Positions 1 to 14,000 of a stretch of 64,000 bases of DNA are shown here, in pieces (within the stretch, counting starts at the first letter, position 1; each line of letters starts with the position of its first letter). The notes under the pieces were generated by a model. The model saw only the letters and a list, made by a program, of their open reading frames with translations. It ran no database searches and was not told where the DNA came from. Location of the stretch: positions 14,782,992-14,846,991 of the forward strand of contig NC_133897.1 in NCBI RefSeq assembly GCF_964199755.1, given 5' to 3'. Source of the DNA: Larus michahellis (taxonomy: Eukaryota; Chordata; Aves; Charadriiformes; Laridae). Position numbers and translations under genes: made by a program.

Positions 1-1261
1 CTCCTTGCTGTTATGGAATTATCAGTTTTTAAGGCTTGCTTGAAACAGGGAAGGTGAGGAAAAAAAATCGCAGCATTCACTTTGAAAAATATAAGTATTC
101 CAAGGAATGTATACTTTTAAAAATATAGGCATATCCATGAGTCACATGCTCATCACCAGTCCAACTGAGTATCCAGCAAATGCAATAGGCTGTATCAGTA
201 GTGGTTATTTGGATAAACTAAACAGCAAGTAACTCTGAATCCGTGTGATAAACATAAGCTTGAAAGAATCATTTTGTATCATGGTCGAGAGACAGAATTC
301 ATTATAGGTTTACCATGAATTATTGCTTAAGGTGCAGCAATATCTATCCTTCTCTTCCTTCTTTTTCTCTTGGGTTGCCGTATTGTTTCCTGCAATGTCA
401 CATTGCATGTGTAACGCCAATACACTTAATCCAAGCAGAACTTGACTTATTTTTTTGTTTAGGAAGGATGAGTTAATCTTGGAGAGAATAAAGCAGTATA
501 TGTTTAATTGTGATTGGCTCCAGAACAAGCACCCACACAGGCAACAAGCATGATTTATTTATCTTTTTATAGAAAGCAAGTCTTCCTATTTTATGGCTGT
601 TCTACGACGTTAAAGAAAACATTAGACCTAAAGGTCACCGTTCATCTAATTTGACATGTTCAAGCATGATACAGTTGAAATCCAGGTGTCACAGGCTGTG
701 ATCCTGCTGACAGCTTTTTTATGAAGTATTTGAGAGGTATAGTGGTTTATGTAACAGTAGTAAGGGACTCATTCTTACCTTTGTATCAAGGAGTTCCCCA
801 ATATATCACCTCTAAAACAGATGCCAAAATCTTTGCTAGAACTACAAATGCCCATAATTCCTAGTAAATTTAAGAATCGCCTCCCCTTAGCTGTCTGTCT
901 ACTTCAATCCGTGCATGAACTTTCAGCTGTCAGCTTATATTAATATCTTAGATTTCGGAAAGCAATGCGGGCTAGAGGAGAAATATTATATAGAAATATA
1001 TTTTTTTCCTCTCTTTTTTTTTCCCCCCTCCAATATCTTGGCAAAGTAGTTATTCTTTTGGGGAAATAGAATATCACAGCAAATTCATGTCCATTTCCAT
1101 AACAAGTGAAAGAGGAATTTCCACTTAGCGGAAAGATGAGCCAACTGAAACTCACTGTTTCTACTCTGTTACACCTATCTTTTTGAAAAAACAAAGCAGC
1201 TTTTTACCCAGAAAATCTTACACTTTAGGACATCAATACATTTTTTTTTCTATTATTGAGT
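1..1261. other. AT-rich noncoding stretch, nothing recognised
   Basis: Open frames here are short, and on both strands they are interrupted at about the rate expected for AT-rich DNA. I see no repeat family, RNA gene or splice-bounded exon. A partial match to the miR-137 seed region near 320 was examined and rejected. Confidence 0.6.
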
Positions 1262-1372
1262 TTGGGGGGGAAAGAAAAAAAACAAACAAACAAAAACCCC
1301 AAAACCCAAAACAAACCATAACAAAATCAAACAAACACACACCTCTCACACCCTCCGCCCCCACCCAAGAAT
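1262..1372. repeat. A/C-rich low-complexity tract
   Basis: A G-run and A-run pass into a long stretch made almost only of A and C, with runs such as 'acaaacaaacaaa', then 'cacacac' and C-rich sequence. It has no regular period beyond short 'caaa' units. A 95-codon frame crossing it is a composition artefact rich in Lys, Gln, Pro and Thr. Confidence 0.75.
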
Positions 1373-3107
1373 TTCAGTTATGTGTGTCAGAGTTTTGGCA
1401 TGCCAGAAGCCATAATAGGTACCTAATATCTGATCTTTGCCGTGCTGCCCTTTGTTACTTCTCAATGTAGTATAAGGGAGAAACTCCTTGCTGATACTCC
1501 CGGGGCTAAGTCTGGGACTCCTGACCAAGTAAAACTCTGCTATTAATTTCTTCCCTTTCAATAGAAGGGTCCTCATGGCACAAGGCGACTGAAAAACAAG
1601 CTTATTGATAGCAGGTTATCACAGAAATCAGTCCCAGTGCACCCCATTTTGCAGAAATACCTATCTAGTAAGGCTCTGTATGTCACTTTTCAAAGGAGAT
1701 GGGAGGTTTTTAAGGTACTCTGTAGACTGAATCACAATACATTTTTGTCAGGTCTTGAGACCTGCTGTTCCTTTTCTAAATGACTGCTTTTCTTCTAAAG
1801 CTGTAGAAAACTTCTGAACTTCTTATTCTATGCAATAGACTACATCAACTGGAAGGTGAAATATCTCTTAGTACTCATGCTTTTAAATAATTAATTGTCT
1901 CTCTTAAAATGAAATCTCCATCAATTTTAAGTTTGCACTAAGTATATCATGTGTCTTTAAATAACCGTCAGTCGCAAAGGTGAGCAAAGAAAAGCCTTCA
2001 TAGCAGAGATTCTTCATGTTTCCAAAAGAGGAAAAAAAATTAAAAAAAAAAATGAGTTTGGCATTAAGACCACTGCAGAATCATATGACTGAGTGCCTTC
2101 AAGTTACACAAGCTTTTCCACTATGTTACCTCACAAGTCAGTCAGAGGACACTGCTGTATTAGACCTTCGGGTGTTATTCCAAGGTCAAGAATCTTTCTA
2201 TGGCAAATATATAGCTAAGTGTTACGGTAACAAGCACAGTAAAAATAATACAGACAATTTTGACCAATACGGAAAATATCTCTCACATTCTTAAAGAAAC
2301 AAACAGAGAAAAACCTGGCCAGTGCTGAACGTTTTCCCAGATGGGAAGGATTTCTGAATAGCTGTCCTGTATTATTTTACATATAACACGTGGTGAATGC
2401 TGCTTAAGGGAAACTGATTTGGCCATTAATACGGGCTACAAATAGTTTTATTTGCCTTGTTACTTTTTATTAGTTAATTCACCACTTAAAACAGTGGCAT
2501 TTGGGCAAGGATCCAGTCCCAAGCAAAAATTTAGCTCTGCATCACCGATGAAGGGGACTAACAGTAGTTAGATGCAAACTAAATTGTATCCAGTCCTGCA
2601 ATATGCTTAGCATCACTTGCGTATTTCTCTCTTACCTGTGGGAAATGTCAAAGGCAATACAAAGTATTGTTAGTCATAGATAATTATTTCCTTGTGAATG
2701 AACTTCCATGAATGCAATACTCTTAAACACATTCAGGATACTGCCAGCAAAATAGCTTGATGCTTTTAGGATTGCTGGGTTACAGTTTCCATCTGAACAG
2801 GTATTTAGGAATATTAGCCAAAAGAAAGTTTCTGCAAAAATTAATGTAGATAGGTGCAAACACACTGGGAAGAATTCAGCAGAAAATGTATGAATACTTT
2901 GAAAAGATTGCTTAAGACTGAGTTGTCCAAAGGAAATGACCTATCATTCAAGGTAAAGTACGTTATGAATAACTTCATTAATTTTTTTTTTGCAGGCTGG
3001 TCAGATTTATGTTCACATCTCTGTATGTCAATTTTTCTTTAAATGCGGTCATTTTTCTTCAATTCAGATTTTGAAACAGTTCTGTGTTAAATTTCATGTG
3101 TCTTCAG
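1373..3107. other. AT-rich noncoding stretch
   Basis: No gene recognised. Around 1515-1575 the sequence resembles the old amniote interspersed repeats built around 'cattgacttcaatggg', but it is too decayed to name. A chance likeness to part of miR-124 near 2387 was rejected. Confidence 0.5.
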
Positions 3108-3132
3108 TATATATATATGTGTGTGTGTGTGT
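3108..3132. repeat. (TA)n(TG)n compound microsatellite
   Basis: About five TA units run directly into about seven GT units. This is an ordinary dinucleotide microsatellite. Confidence 0.85.
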
Positions 3133-6119
3133 TCATACATACCTCAGCAAAATTATTAGTAAATATTCAGGACACCAAGTTAACAACAGGAAGGTGGTTT
3201 TCTTTGTGAGTTGATGATGTTGGCTTTCACAGTACAAATAAATCACCTCTCATGTAACTCAGCACAGTGTTATTAAGGCAACATGGTGAAACTGGGTCAT
3301 TAAACAGTAAATGCAAACAATTTGTCAAGGCTTGTGAGTGAACTCAGTAAATTAAGTAAGGTGTTTATAAAATAAAATATTTTAATAACCCATTCATTTA
3401 CAAATTTGTAACAGTATTCAATTATTTTTAGTATTGCCATAAAATACAGTGGTCCAGAAGACAAAAGGAGAGTACATTAAGTAGGGAGAAACTGTATTCA
3501 TAACCCAAAAGCTCATACTCTATTTCATGCTTTTGGTGCTTAAGCTGAGGTGTGCACAATGTCACTTATAATACTGTATGAACATGCTTCAGTATAATGT
3601 AGTTCTATTCAAACTCCTATTGAATATTGCTTGAGCATTCACTTAATATAGATAACAGGGATGTGTACACCACTATTTAAAAATATATTGTTTGACAGTA
3701 TCTCCATAATCTGTCTATTTTTCTAAAAAGAAAATAAAGTGCCTAGCAATTCTCATTAACTTTAAGACTTCTAAATATTTATTTGCCAACCCGCTCACTT
3801 AAGGCAATACTTTTCTTCCAAAAAATAGCAAGAAGGTTTTTTTCAGTAATTTCTCCATGGGTGTTCTTACTTCTCATTCCTGTTACCACCTCCACACCAT
3901 TTTTCACATAGCATGGAAAGGGATAGGACACTATCCAGACTTTAGTATTAAGTGACCAAAGAAAGAGGAAGCCAATATTTAAATGTCTTTTATTTTCTTT
4001 TACATACATTTGTTCTCTGTAGGAATTTGAACAACTAAATAGAACTGGATGTCTAACCTATAATAGCTTCCTCATTTCATTGACAGTTGTTTTCGTAAGT
4101 ATTCCCAAAGGTCAATCAACTGTTCTGTAGAAACTTCTTCACTCCCACATACGTTGAAGAGGAAGGCAATAGATTCTGAATTATAACTTGAAAACCCAGG
4201 GGAAAAAAGTACATATCCCTCATCCTAAGTGGTCAACACAAGCGTTCATGAAAATGAGGAACCAGAGGCCAGAGAAAGAGAGAAAAACAAGGTAAATACT
4301 CCTTGGATAAATCAAGCCGGCCAGTCATATCTCAAAGTATATTAACATCTCCCTTTGACTTTGCAGTCTGGGTACGAATCCATTGATAGTGTTATCATTA
4401 TATATTCCTGAAAAGACGTATTCATCTCACCTTGCAGATGTCCCTTCCCTTATAAGAATTGCAAGAAGACAGTCTCTTAATTCACCTGCAACAGAGCTGG
4501 TCTTAAGACAACGAGAATATCAGTATATGAGATTGGCTTAGGATTTAACTCATATATCTGAGGGGAAAAAAAAAGCTACCCTATATTTGTAAATCTTTTT
4601 ATGATTCGTGATAATACATGAATACACACATGGTATAGTAATTGCATCCCAGGTCTGAGAAATATCTCCACAGTCTTTGTGGAGTAATGTTTTGTCTCTT
4701 TCCTTTGAGCTGAATACTGATGTGAACCAGAAGATTTGTTTTTGTTGTCACCTTTTCCTGGCTAAGCTAGTCCACAAGTCTCTCATTGTGCACAAAAGAT
4801 GATCCAAGACCAAGTTTCCAGCTTTGATTTTGATTTTTACTCTTTATTTTCCAGTCACATATCCCAGTGATATATTTGGTAAAGCTGTTTTCCAATACAA
4901 TGCCATCAGTACCGGTAATGGAATACAATAAATTAATGTTATAGAGGCAAGCAGACTAAGGCAAGTAATTGTTAAAGAAGTAGGCTGATCTTAGACTGCT
5001 TTCCTGCAATGCAGCCTCATTACTCAGCCCTGGAGCTACCTGTGAGGTAATCCCAAAAGCTCCTAAGGTGAAGAATAGAAATATTCTTTGTAAGTACAAT
5101 TTATTGAGATCTTCTAAATTTAGGCTACTCTTATAAATGTAGTACAGCTCTAGGGTTGAATTAGTCTCAACCAATTTTATCTATCTAAAATACGGAACTC
5201 GAGTATTAGACAGTTGCTCAGGCCGCCTGTATAGTCAATGGAAAGAGTTTCCGCACAGAAGATAATTCATCCTACCTATTTTAGACATGTCTCTAAAGAG
5301 GTCTAATACAGTCTTTGGAGATGTCTCTATTTCTCTGATGTTTGTAGCATAGGCTGGACATTTTCATCACTATAGTTAGGGCATACCTAAGGTCCGTAGT
5401 CAGGGCACCCCAAATTCCTACACCAAAACATCATCTGCCACCTACATGGCAACTAATTTACTTTCCATTAATGTAACATACACACTTTTTTTTTTCCTTA
5501 AGGTTTTGCCAGAGAATTATTCAGAGGGCAATACCCAGTGCAGACAGTTGTCATAACACGGTGAAATTGATACAGTCTTTGGAGGAAGGAAGTGACAATT
5601 ACCCTTGGGAAAAGGTGCTTAAGAGACACCGAGAAATTTGCATTCTGTTGCACAGAGTATTACCTATGCACAGTTATCCTCAGAAATGTAGGTATAAACT
5701 CAGGCTTTTGAGAGCTTGCATGGCATTGATGTCAAAGTTGGGTTTGGGGAACTGATTCAGACCCACAGAGGACAATGCAGTCACAATAGCTCAGTTGCTC
5801 TGGAGACTAAGAAAATTCCAATATTCAGAGATAACATGAATATTATAATGTTGATTATCTGTATCATAAAATGGAAAGAATACTGTAATTTCCTTTGGCA
5901 GCGTGCTTAGCATAGGAGTAATCCCAAAGGAACAGTGTGTTCTGTCTGACCATATGCATGAATAGGTGGCTGTCAAGTTTAAACTGCATTGTCTTCAAGC
6001 TGGCATGATGCCAGCCCTCGGGCAGGCAGGAGGAAGATATATGTGGAAAGAGGTAGTCAAATTGCTTCCCTATGGCTGCTTTATAAACATACATATGTTA
6101 AACACATTTATTAGGGCAG
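3133..6119. other. AT-rich noncoding stretch
   Basis: No gene recognised. Near 5490-5512 there is a good polypyrimidine tract ending in 'ccttaag', followed by an open frame of about 60 codons to 5755. The matching donor is weak and the protein is unfamiliar, so I do not call an exon. Around 5225-5260 there is a faint likeness to the old amniote 'tcaatggaaagactcccattga' type of repeat. Confidence 0.5.
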
Positions 6120-6800
6120 TCATCAGCAGCAAGTGCAAGGGCCCGTCTTCTCCCTCACGAGGGATAGTTGTTGCTTACATAGGAGTGAGAAATTGGAAGC
6201 TGGCCCAGAAATCTGGAAAGCATATTATGCCGGATTCCCCATGGAGGATCACTTTGCTGCCAACGTATCTTGCTCTGGGGTTTCGACACGCCATCAATCT
6301 GGAACCTGGCAGCCACCATTCCCCAGCTCACCTCGTCTCATGCAGCGAGCAGACACAGCGCAACTATTTGTCTCAGATTGCAGCCCGGCCACTCAAGGAA
6401 GGGAAGGGGGAGGGAGGGAAACAATAAGCCTTCGGCAGAGCTGCGGTCTCGCTTGCGCAGCTCCAGGGAGTTGCTGGTTGCAGCAACACGGCCGTCTGAA
6501 TGACAAGCTCGCTGCTTTTCCTTGGACCACAAGCCACGGCAAGTGTTGCTGTTTGCACAACAACATGGCCCTGAGCAAGGAGAAGGCGGAAGAGCCCAAC
6601 CGGAGCTTTCAGAAAAAGTGCTGTCATTTACTTTTCAGTGTGGGCTGTACTTATAGTTTGAAGACTCCAGAGAATTTTAAAGACCTCAGTCGAATCTCAA
6701 ATAACTTCTTCTCAGGAGTGCAGCTGTTTTTTAGTGAGCGCTGTACTCCTTGTGGGAAGAAAGTTACTGATCTCCTCTCCTGGAGACCTTGACAAATGAG
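6120..6800 (+). other. GC-enriched pocket with overlapping open frames, doubtful coding
   Basis: This is the longest open frame in the window, 219 codons from a GTG at 6133 to 6792. The first ATG in frame is at 6241, and an ATG in good Kozak context lies at 6565 (75 codons, beginning MALSKEKAEE). Between about 6270 and 6530 other frames on both strands are open too, which points to low stop density in GC-richer sequence rather than selection. The predicted protein has many Cys and Ser, no domain I recognise, no signal peptide and no membrane segment. Several CpGs and a GA-rich run near 6398-6421 could also fit a weak regulatory element. I do not call a gene. Confidence 0.3.
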
Positions 6801-9800
6801 GAGGGAATATTAGAGATCCACATTACATTGACCAGGGACAGTAGGCGCAGTCAGCACATTCCCAGCGTGGTCAGCCCTGCCTACACTCACAAAGCAATGG
6901 GAAGCTTACAGCCCTCAATGGAGGTCAAGTTGGCTGTTTTGCCCTTGCTCGCCTGCTTCTTCCTATATTTCCATGACATATTTTCATGCGCATAAAAAAG
7001 ACCATGAGGTAACCGAGAGCACTAAAATTCTAGCTCTAAACACCAGTGATTCTTGATTTTCCCCTTCTTCCTCGGCAGCAGCAGATTATGCTTCTCATTT
7101 TAGTTGTGATTACTACTTCTGATTGACCCTCATGAGTCTAAAGCCCCTGGCAGGATTTAGTTCATTGTTCTTTGTAGTTCATTAGTTCATTAGTTCAGCA
7201 TAGAACTGCTATCCAGTCATTAGTACAGTTGCAAATACCTGTTTTGGATTTAGTGCTAGCTACTTGAATATTAACAAGTATTGAAATTTTTCTGTAGCTT
7301 AAGGCAAGTCATTACCATTGTCCTCTGCTTGCAATAAACCTCTTCTGTCTCTCAGTTCGTACCATATATAGGTTTTGAGAATTATGCACAAAACTAGACA
7401 CTAGCTGCACAATGCAGTTATGAGACTGGCCAAAGTTTGTACTTTCAATTAATCTAAAACAAAGAATGGGGAGTGCTCCATTGGAGGCCAAGCGCTGTTC
7501 CATCTAAGCAAAACCAAAATACATTTATAGCTTTGTAGCCTGCTTAGATTTTTACACATCTAGTTTCACACCATGAATTGGAGTGTGAAGCTGGAGGCAA
7601 ACTAATGCTGGAAGCAAGGCGACACGCAGACAGAGCACAGTCCTCTGCCCGTTCTCTGAGACAGATGGGTGTGAGGTAGCTCCAGTTTGGAGACCATCCA
7701 GTTGCATTAGCTCCTGCTGTGATTGAGCTAATTAGTTCTACTGAAAGCTTGAATCTGACAGTGCCCAGCTGGGGAGGCATGGCCTGAGAAAGGTGAATCC
7801 AGCGCAAACGCCAAAGTTGTACAGTGATTCAAATGGACCTTGTTTTTTTCCTATAAAATACAGACCTAGGGATCATATCTGTAGTGGGGCACATTGATTT
7901 AAATTTGATGTCTGCTGGAATAAACAGACTGCTCCCAGAAGAGAATCTGGCCTTATCTTTTCCTGTTTCCAAAAGAGAAAAAGGTAAATGAAAACAATAA
8001 ATTCCTGATGTGTGACTGACTGAAGGTATAAAAAGGAGTTTTTTCACCCATTTTGTTACTAGATATCACCAGTGAATCATCTAATTTTGATGTATGTGTG
8101 GTCTGTCTCCATAGGCTGTGTCTGACATTTTAAAACAGTTTCATTTTGTAACATATGCTGTGGACAAGAATCATCCCATGTAACATATGGTTTACAGGAA
8201 CACAGAAAAATAGTGAGTTTGCATGGGAATTCTGTCTTAAAATCAGGAATTGCCTGCACCTCCCACACTGACTTGAGTATAATAGGTAACTTGTTAGTTC
8301 TGTTTATTAGTTAAGGCTAAAAAAAAATAAGCCACACACAAAAAATAAAGTTATCTCCACTTGGACAGTTACCAGTATATCTAGATATCTGTTTTGCCTA
8401 TTGTCACTCACAAGTATGTGAAGGAAAAGGAATTTTGGAAATATAGAATCATGCAGATCAAATCCCTTGGTTTCTACGCTTTTCTCTGCCTAAATACACA
8501 CACGCGTATATGTAGGTATTTTATGGGTAGCAGAAGTGGGAAAAGTGAGCTTTTAAGTAAAAACTGAATTTTCTTTCTGTGTTTGCATCTGGAATTCATG
8601 TCTGAACTAGAAAGATGTTGTTTTTTTTTTCTTTAACTGATAAGTTTAATGTTTTGGTTCCAGGTGTGTAGTTTGGATAATTGATCTTATTTTTTAGGAA
8701 ATTCACATGATCTATAAAAATGTCTAAAGAAAGAGAAGATGCAAAGAAAACCTGAGGAAGTAGTCTTGGCTGTATTTGGAAGTCTTTAAAAGCAGGTCAG
8801 TCTTTGGATTTAATAGAGATAACTTTGAATTAGAAAGGAAAGGTTTATAATGGAACTGGGTGACATCAGTGCAAGTCTAACAGTAATGGTTATTCTTAAT
8901 TTATTTCTTTTTCAGAACAAAATGAGTTCCTTGTAATGAGATATGTGGGAATTTCATTGTTCAATTTCAGTTAAACTTCTGCCAGATAAAAACTATAAAA
9001 TTTGAAGTTTAAAATTACAGGAAAAAAAAGGCTTCTGTGGAGGACGAATTTTATTTTAGTTCCAACTAATATGTGAGGTGAGCCAAAAAATCTTACATTT
9101 TCTATGTACCTAATAATATGCAGTAGTAATGAGTCTTCAGTTAAAGATAAATTTTATCTTCTCATAATATTCCAAAGGTAAATTCACCCCTTCTAAAAGA
9201 AACAGATGCTTGTAAAGAAGCAAATGCCCTTGAAATATTCAGAAGCCACATCTTATCTCACCGTAGAAGGTTCTTTTTTCTTTGAAAGCAATGCAGGTTT
9301 TGTAAAGGTGTAAGACTAGGCCCTTCATTGATGTGGTTTCTTGTATATTCACAAATTTCAGGTAATCTACAATACAAAATGTGTTTTTTTTATGAAGTTT
9401 CACATAATTTCTGTGGTATTGAACTTCAGAAGGGTCCATGGGTTCTTTTGGTCTTTAAAATAATTTGCCCTTAAAACTCAAAATGATTTTATGCCAGCAA
9501 GGCTTATAAAAAGACTATTATTCATCTTTGGTGTAAGAATTTTTACGTCTATTTTTTTAAAGAAATTTTGAAATAAAAGCTTAATTATAAATGACTTAAT
9601 GTTGGCATGTTATATTTTACAGCTTATAAAAACTCCTAAAGATAGTGTTAACAAGAAACATCTGTAGAGCTGCTTTCTTTTTCATACTTTTCTCATTCCA
9701 TACGGAAACCTATTTTTCATTTTTGGTGTATATATAACTTTCCCAGAATTGACAGAGAGTTGCCCTTGAGAGTGGTTCCCCAAGCATTTTCAAAAATTTC

Positions 9801-9960
9801 AGGCTCTGGATGGGATGCACTTCCAGACACTAAATGAACATCCAGGCTGTCCAGGCTGATTCCACATGAGGTATGCATCCTGTGGTGTTCCACTGAGGGT
9901 GTATATAATATACCAACCTATCTGCCGCATGCAATTTTCTCCCCAAATCTGTTTATCTTG
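6801..9960. other. AT-rich noncoding stretch
   Basis: No gene, RNA or repeat family recognised. A small local duplication of 'ttagttca' units lies near 7160-7197. Confidence 0.55.
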
Positions 9961-9998
9961 TTTTGGAGACTTCCTTTTTGGAGACTTCTTTGGAGATG
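9961..9998. repeat. Short imperfect tandem repeat (ttggagacttc)
   Basis: Two copies of 'ttggagacttc' plus a partial third ('ttggagatg') are arranged in tandem. This is probably a local slippage duplication. Confidence 0.6.
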
Positions 9999-10925
9999 TT
10001 CTCTGTTTTCTACTTACATTTTTAGTTTTCTTACAGAACTATCACAGAAAAAATATTTTTTTTTTACTATCTTTCGTACACAGATATCAAAAAGGTTCTT
10101 CTATCTCAACATCTACCTCAGTGCTAGTGACAAGCGCACTTTCTTCTTCATCCCTGAGATGAGCGAAGAGAGTGGTTCCCTCCAAGCCCCAAGGAGGCCC
10201 CCATGCCTCCGTGACTTCAGCTTTACATTACAGATACACTCAATAACTTTCCACTGCCAAAAGTCTTGCTGTCCCTTTTTCCTTTCTAGCTGTTCCTTTC
10301 TGCATCTCTTCCTGCCAGAGGAAATTAACAGTAAGCCAATTCCTATTTTTTATATAATCCACTGCATCAGTTTTCCCCAAACTGATCAAATTTCCTTATC
10401 CAAGCCTCAAAACTGTTACTGAATTCACACCTTCCTTTAGACTTTGGTGACTTTGACACATGTTTTTCTTCCAAAAGTCTTGTTGGATCATGATATCTCT
10501 AATGTCATTCTCCCCAGTGTCCCCGTCTATGGTTCTGCCTATATGAACTTTGAATGCCTTAATTCCTTCTTCCACCTTCCACTACAAACTGCCACATGGG
10601 ACTCTGGTTACAGACTCTTCTGCTACATACCTCCTTGGATTACTTTATAGACAAATTCAATTTCCACCTCTGTGTTGACAATCTGTAGAGATACATCTCT
10701 CCTTCAGACAGCCTCCTGTTCAGTGTAAAGTCTCTAACTGTCTCTGATACGACAACATAACTATTTACCTATCAACTCAGGCACAGCTGGGCCAAAAAAG
10801 TCCTTTTTCAAACCCTCAATCAGACTGCTTTCTGCTTGATTATGCTAAACAGTAGTGAACTATCCTGCAAGTCACTACAGTCTGGGAAACTTGTTCTCAA
10901 CTAGATTTTCCACTAGATCCTCTTC
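9999..10925. other. Pyrimidine-rich noncoding stretch
   Basis: The plus strand is rich in C and T, which leaves long open frames (up to 154 codons from 9958) full of Phe, Ser, Leu and Pro. I read these as composition artefacts. The minus strand shows nothing recognisable. Confidence 0.5.
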
Positions 10926-11003
10926 ACAGAATCATAGAATGGTAGGGGTTGGAAGGGACCTCTGGAGATCATCTAGTCCAACGCCCCTGCCAAAGCAGGG
11001 TAT
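10926..11003 (-). mobile_element. CR1 LINE, 3' tail fragment
   Basis: Read on the minus strand, this ends in the conserved CR1 3' UTR: a 'ccctgctttggcagggg' hairpin, then 'ttggactagatgatct', 'ggtcccttccaacccc' and 'attctatgattctgtg'. Only about 78 bp are present, as expected for severe 5' truncation during CR1 retrotransposition. No reading frame remains. The 5' junction near 11003 is set by loss of similarity and is approximate. Confidence 0.93.
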
Positions 11004-14000
11004 GCTTAATTCTCAAATACTTGTTTCTTCATGACTTCTTAAAGACACATGATTTCATGTCCTCTCTCACAATCAAAATTTTCAGCCAGGCTGTCCTTAT
11101 CTTTCTTCTCAGTTACCTTAGTATTTTCCCTCAGATATTCACACATGGGCTCTGCCTCTGCATACCAATCTGGGATGACTTTGCAAAGATGATTTTCCTG
11201 GTGTGCTGCTTTGATCCTGCCGCCCTTTCTTTTTTAACATCTACCAATTTCCCATCCTGTTTTGCATCAGCCATGAGCCATTTGTCCTCAAGTGCTCACA
11301 AAATATCAGTATCCTGAAAATATTTTTCAAGCCCTAACCACAAAGGCATTGGTCTGGCATTGCAGTTTTTTGGTACTTCTTCCAAATCACGTGGCCCACC
11401 TAATCATATTTGCTGTTTGAGTGTAACGGTCTCATGACTTACATAGAGGTTGTGTAAACATCACTTAGGTCTGAAGCTGAAAGATTTTTTTCTTTTGTGG
11501 ATATATTTTTCATAAGCTCTCCTTCTGAAGCACCTATATCTCACAAAAAGAGAGAGACAAAAAAGCACCTGTGTTGACTGGTGCAGTTTACATGCGTTTA
11601 GTTCTAGAGCAGGAACACCAAGTTTCTTTTGAGGATAGGTTTACTCAATCAGTTATAAATATGTCAGCATACATTCAAATAGAGTAAACATTATAGTCAT
11701 ATACAATTACAACTGATTATTTAACATATGCAGCACTTCCTCTCAAATTCTGTATATGTAATACAACCTCCACAATTTACATCTGTGGTAAATCAAAGCT
11801 GCATCTGACTCTTCCTAGTCATGAATTTAGGCACTTCCCTGAAAAACCTACATTTTGGCAATACTTACTTTTGACCTTTTCCTTGACGAAAAAGGAAAGG
11901 TAGGTGCCTGTACAGAGAGACTCAGTCGCCTCCCCTTTTACCATCGACACGGGGACTTTGCAATATCCCATTCCTGAGTTTCCTGACATAGATAAGTGCC
12001 TACAATTAGGTGAATAAGTTTGGATCTTACAGATTTCAGTGAAACTGGTATCAAACATTATTTTCATTTGTTTTTTATGAAATAAATAAAATATTTTATA
12101 AATCACTTAACTAATATCCAGATCTACTTTTTTTGTTTTTCCTAGACAGAAGTCACTGCATAGAGGACTCTCTGTAACATGTCACCTGAGTTTTAATCAG
12201 AGGCGATTCAGCATGTACCTGGTGCTGCTTTCCCATAATATTATAGAAATCATTCACACTGTGTCTGTGAATATCTGCATCTGTACAGCATTTTCTCTTT
12301 CTTTTCATGTATAAAACCATGATAGTAATTTTTGCCTAGAAATTTTGGCTTTAGCTAAAGTCAAATTTATATGATAATCTAAACCTTGCAACATACAGTT
12401 AACTGTATAATTTATTAATGTGAGTTTGCATGAAAAAAAACCTTGAAAAATAGCCTTTCTTTCTTAAAGAATAAGTGAATAAAAGTGTTCATATTTAGGG
12501 ATCTCGTGGCCTTGATAATTGATTAAACTTCAGTTGTCAGATACTCAAACATTAAGAGAATACTTGAAAAAAAGGCACCAAAACTAATTATTTTCTCCCT
12601 TCTTCATCCCAAAAATCTAAATTTATTTCTGTTTTTCATATTGCACATGCCTGTATACATCTATTTTAAACGCCATTTTTGGCAAATGTAAGTTGTGGCC
12701 TTCTTTTATTTTCCACAATATTTATGCCGTTAGACTAGAGATAAATTCATTATAAAAGATATATTGGTAATCTTTTTCAGAAGGAAAGAATTTTTTTTCC
12801 TGTGCGTATATATCCTTTTTTGTTTTTTAACTGTGCTTCTGCATTTTCAGTCATGACCAAAAGTGCTGAATTATCCCAAGAGAAGAAAGCTCACTTTTGT
12901 CAGGATTCCAGTCCAATTTTGCAGACACGAAAGGAGATAATCACTCAAATGTGCATGCGTGCTTACTGGAACTGAGTCCAAACTCTGAACCTTTTGAGGT
13001 TTGCCCATCTGTATTACGGGCCTTATTAGTTAAAATTGCACATAGCAGCTTGAGAAAGTATTTTTATGTCCTCTGGCTAGGACTAGCTCAGTTAGCACAC
13101 ACTCGTGTGACTAAGTAGTTACTGAAGTTGCAGGACTGCTATCCTTACCGATTTTTTCATTAGGCATCCAGCTTTTCCAGTAAACACTCCCCTTTCTTTC
13201 GGGTTTTTTTAATGGTTCTCTGCCTCATATGGCCATGAATGCAAAACCAGGACTGTTGTTATTATAGGAAATGTGTGTTCCAAACAATATAAATCTCTTA
13301 AATTCTGTTTCTGCACTCCACTTTCCTAATAATTAGTCATGCTTACGGTTCAGTAAAGGCCACTTCAGTCAGCCAGTAAGACTGCAACACTAAGTTTCCT
13401 GGCAAAGGGTGACTAGATGGTAAATCACCATTAGAGTGAAATTTAGACCTGCATATAAGACCAATGGTAAGACTAAAATATCTTTAGTTTTGGAACTGTA
13501 AGAAATAAAATAAAGAATGTTTACTAGCATATATTTTTGGAGCCTTTACACTGATATTAATCTTTATTTGAAACCAGCTTTCATTATCCAGGGCAAGGAT
13601 GAATACAATTTTTTTTAATTTAGAATTTTATTTAGAGTGTGATAATTCACCTGCTTACCAAGCAACAGAAGAAAGATTACCCTGACCTGGGCAGGGGAAC
13701 ATAAACCTCTTCAAAGTTTGTGACTCACAGAACTAGGAGGCCAGCTATGGAGATTATTAATCCTTTTTTGGTTTACATTAATCCCTAAGGCTGTACGGAC
13801 ACCTAATAAGGTTGAGTTCCTGCCCTGATGGCAGGCATCGTGTTATTCTTCTGTACTTCTAGACATAGGAATGAAGATCCAAGAAGGCCTTGCTTTGAAA
13901 ATATTTCCTTTGAGCAATTTTCATCCAGTGGAAAATAATTCTGGCCCCATCTCTTGGCAGTAGAATATCCCATATGTTGATTACTCCTTTCCAGACTTTA

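Noticed and set aside
320..331. 'ttattgcttaag' equals the first 12 bases of miR-137
   Set aside because: The remaining bases differ and no pairing arm is present within a hairpin distance.
1290..1315. 'ccccaaaaccc' resembles a ciliate telomere repeat (C4A4)
   Set aside because: It occurs once within general A/C low-complexity sequence and is not a repeated array.
2387..2400. 13 of 14 bases match part of miR-124 (cacgcggtgaatgc)
   Set aside because: The seed part 'taagg' is missing in front and no complementary arm lies nearby, so no precursor hairpin can form.
9958..10422. 154-codon Phe/Ser-rich frame
   Set aside because: It is explained by pyrimidine-rich composition. No motif or splice support was seen.
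12393..12408. 16-bp perfect palindrome atacagttaactgtat
   Set aside because: About one palindrome of this length is expected by chance in a window this size.
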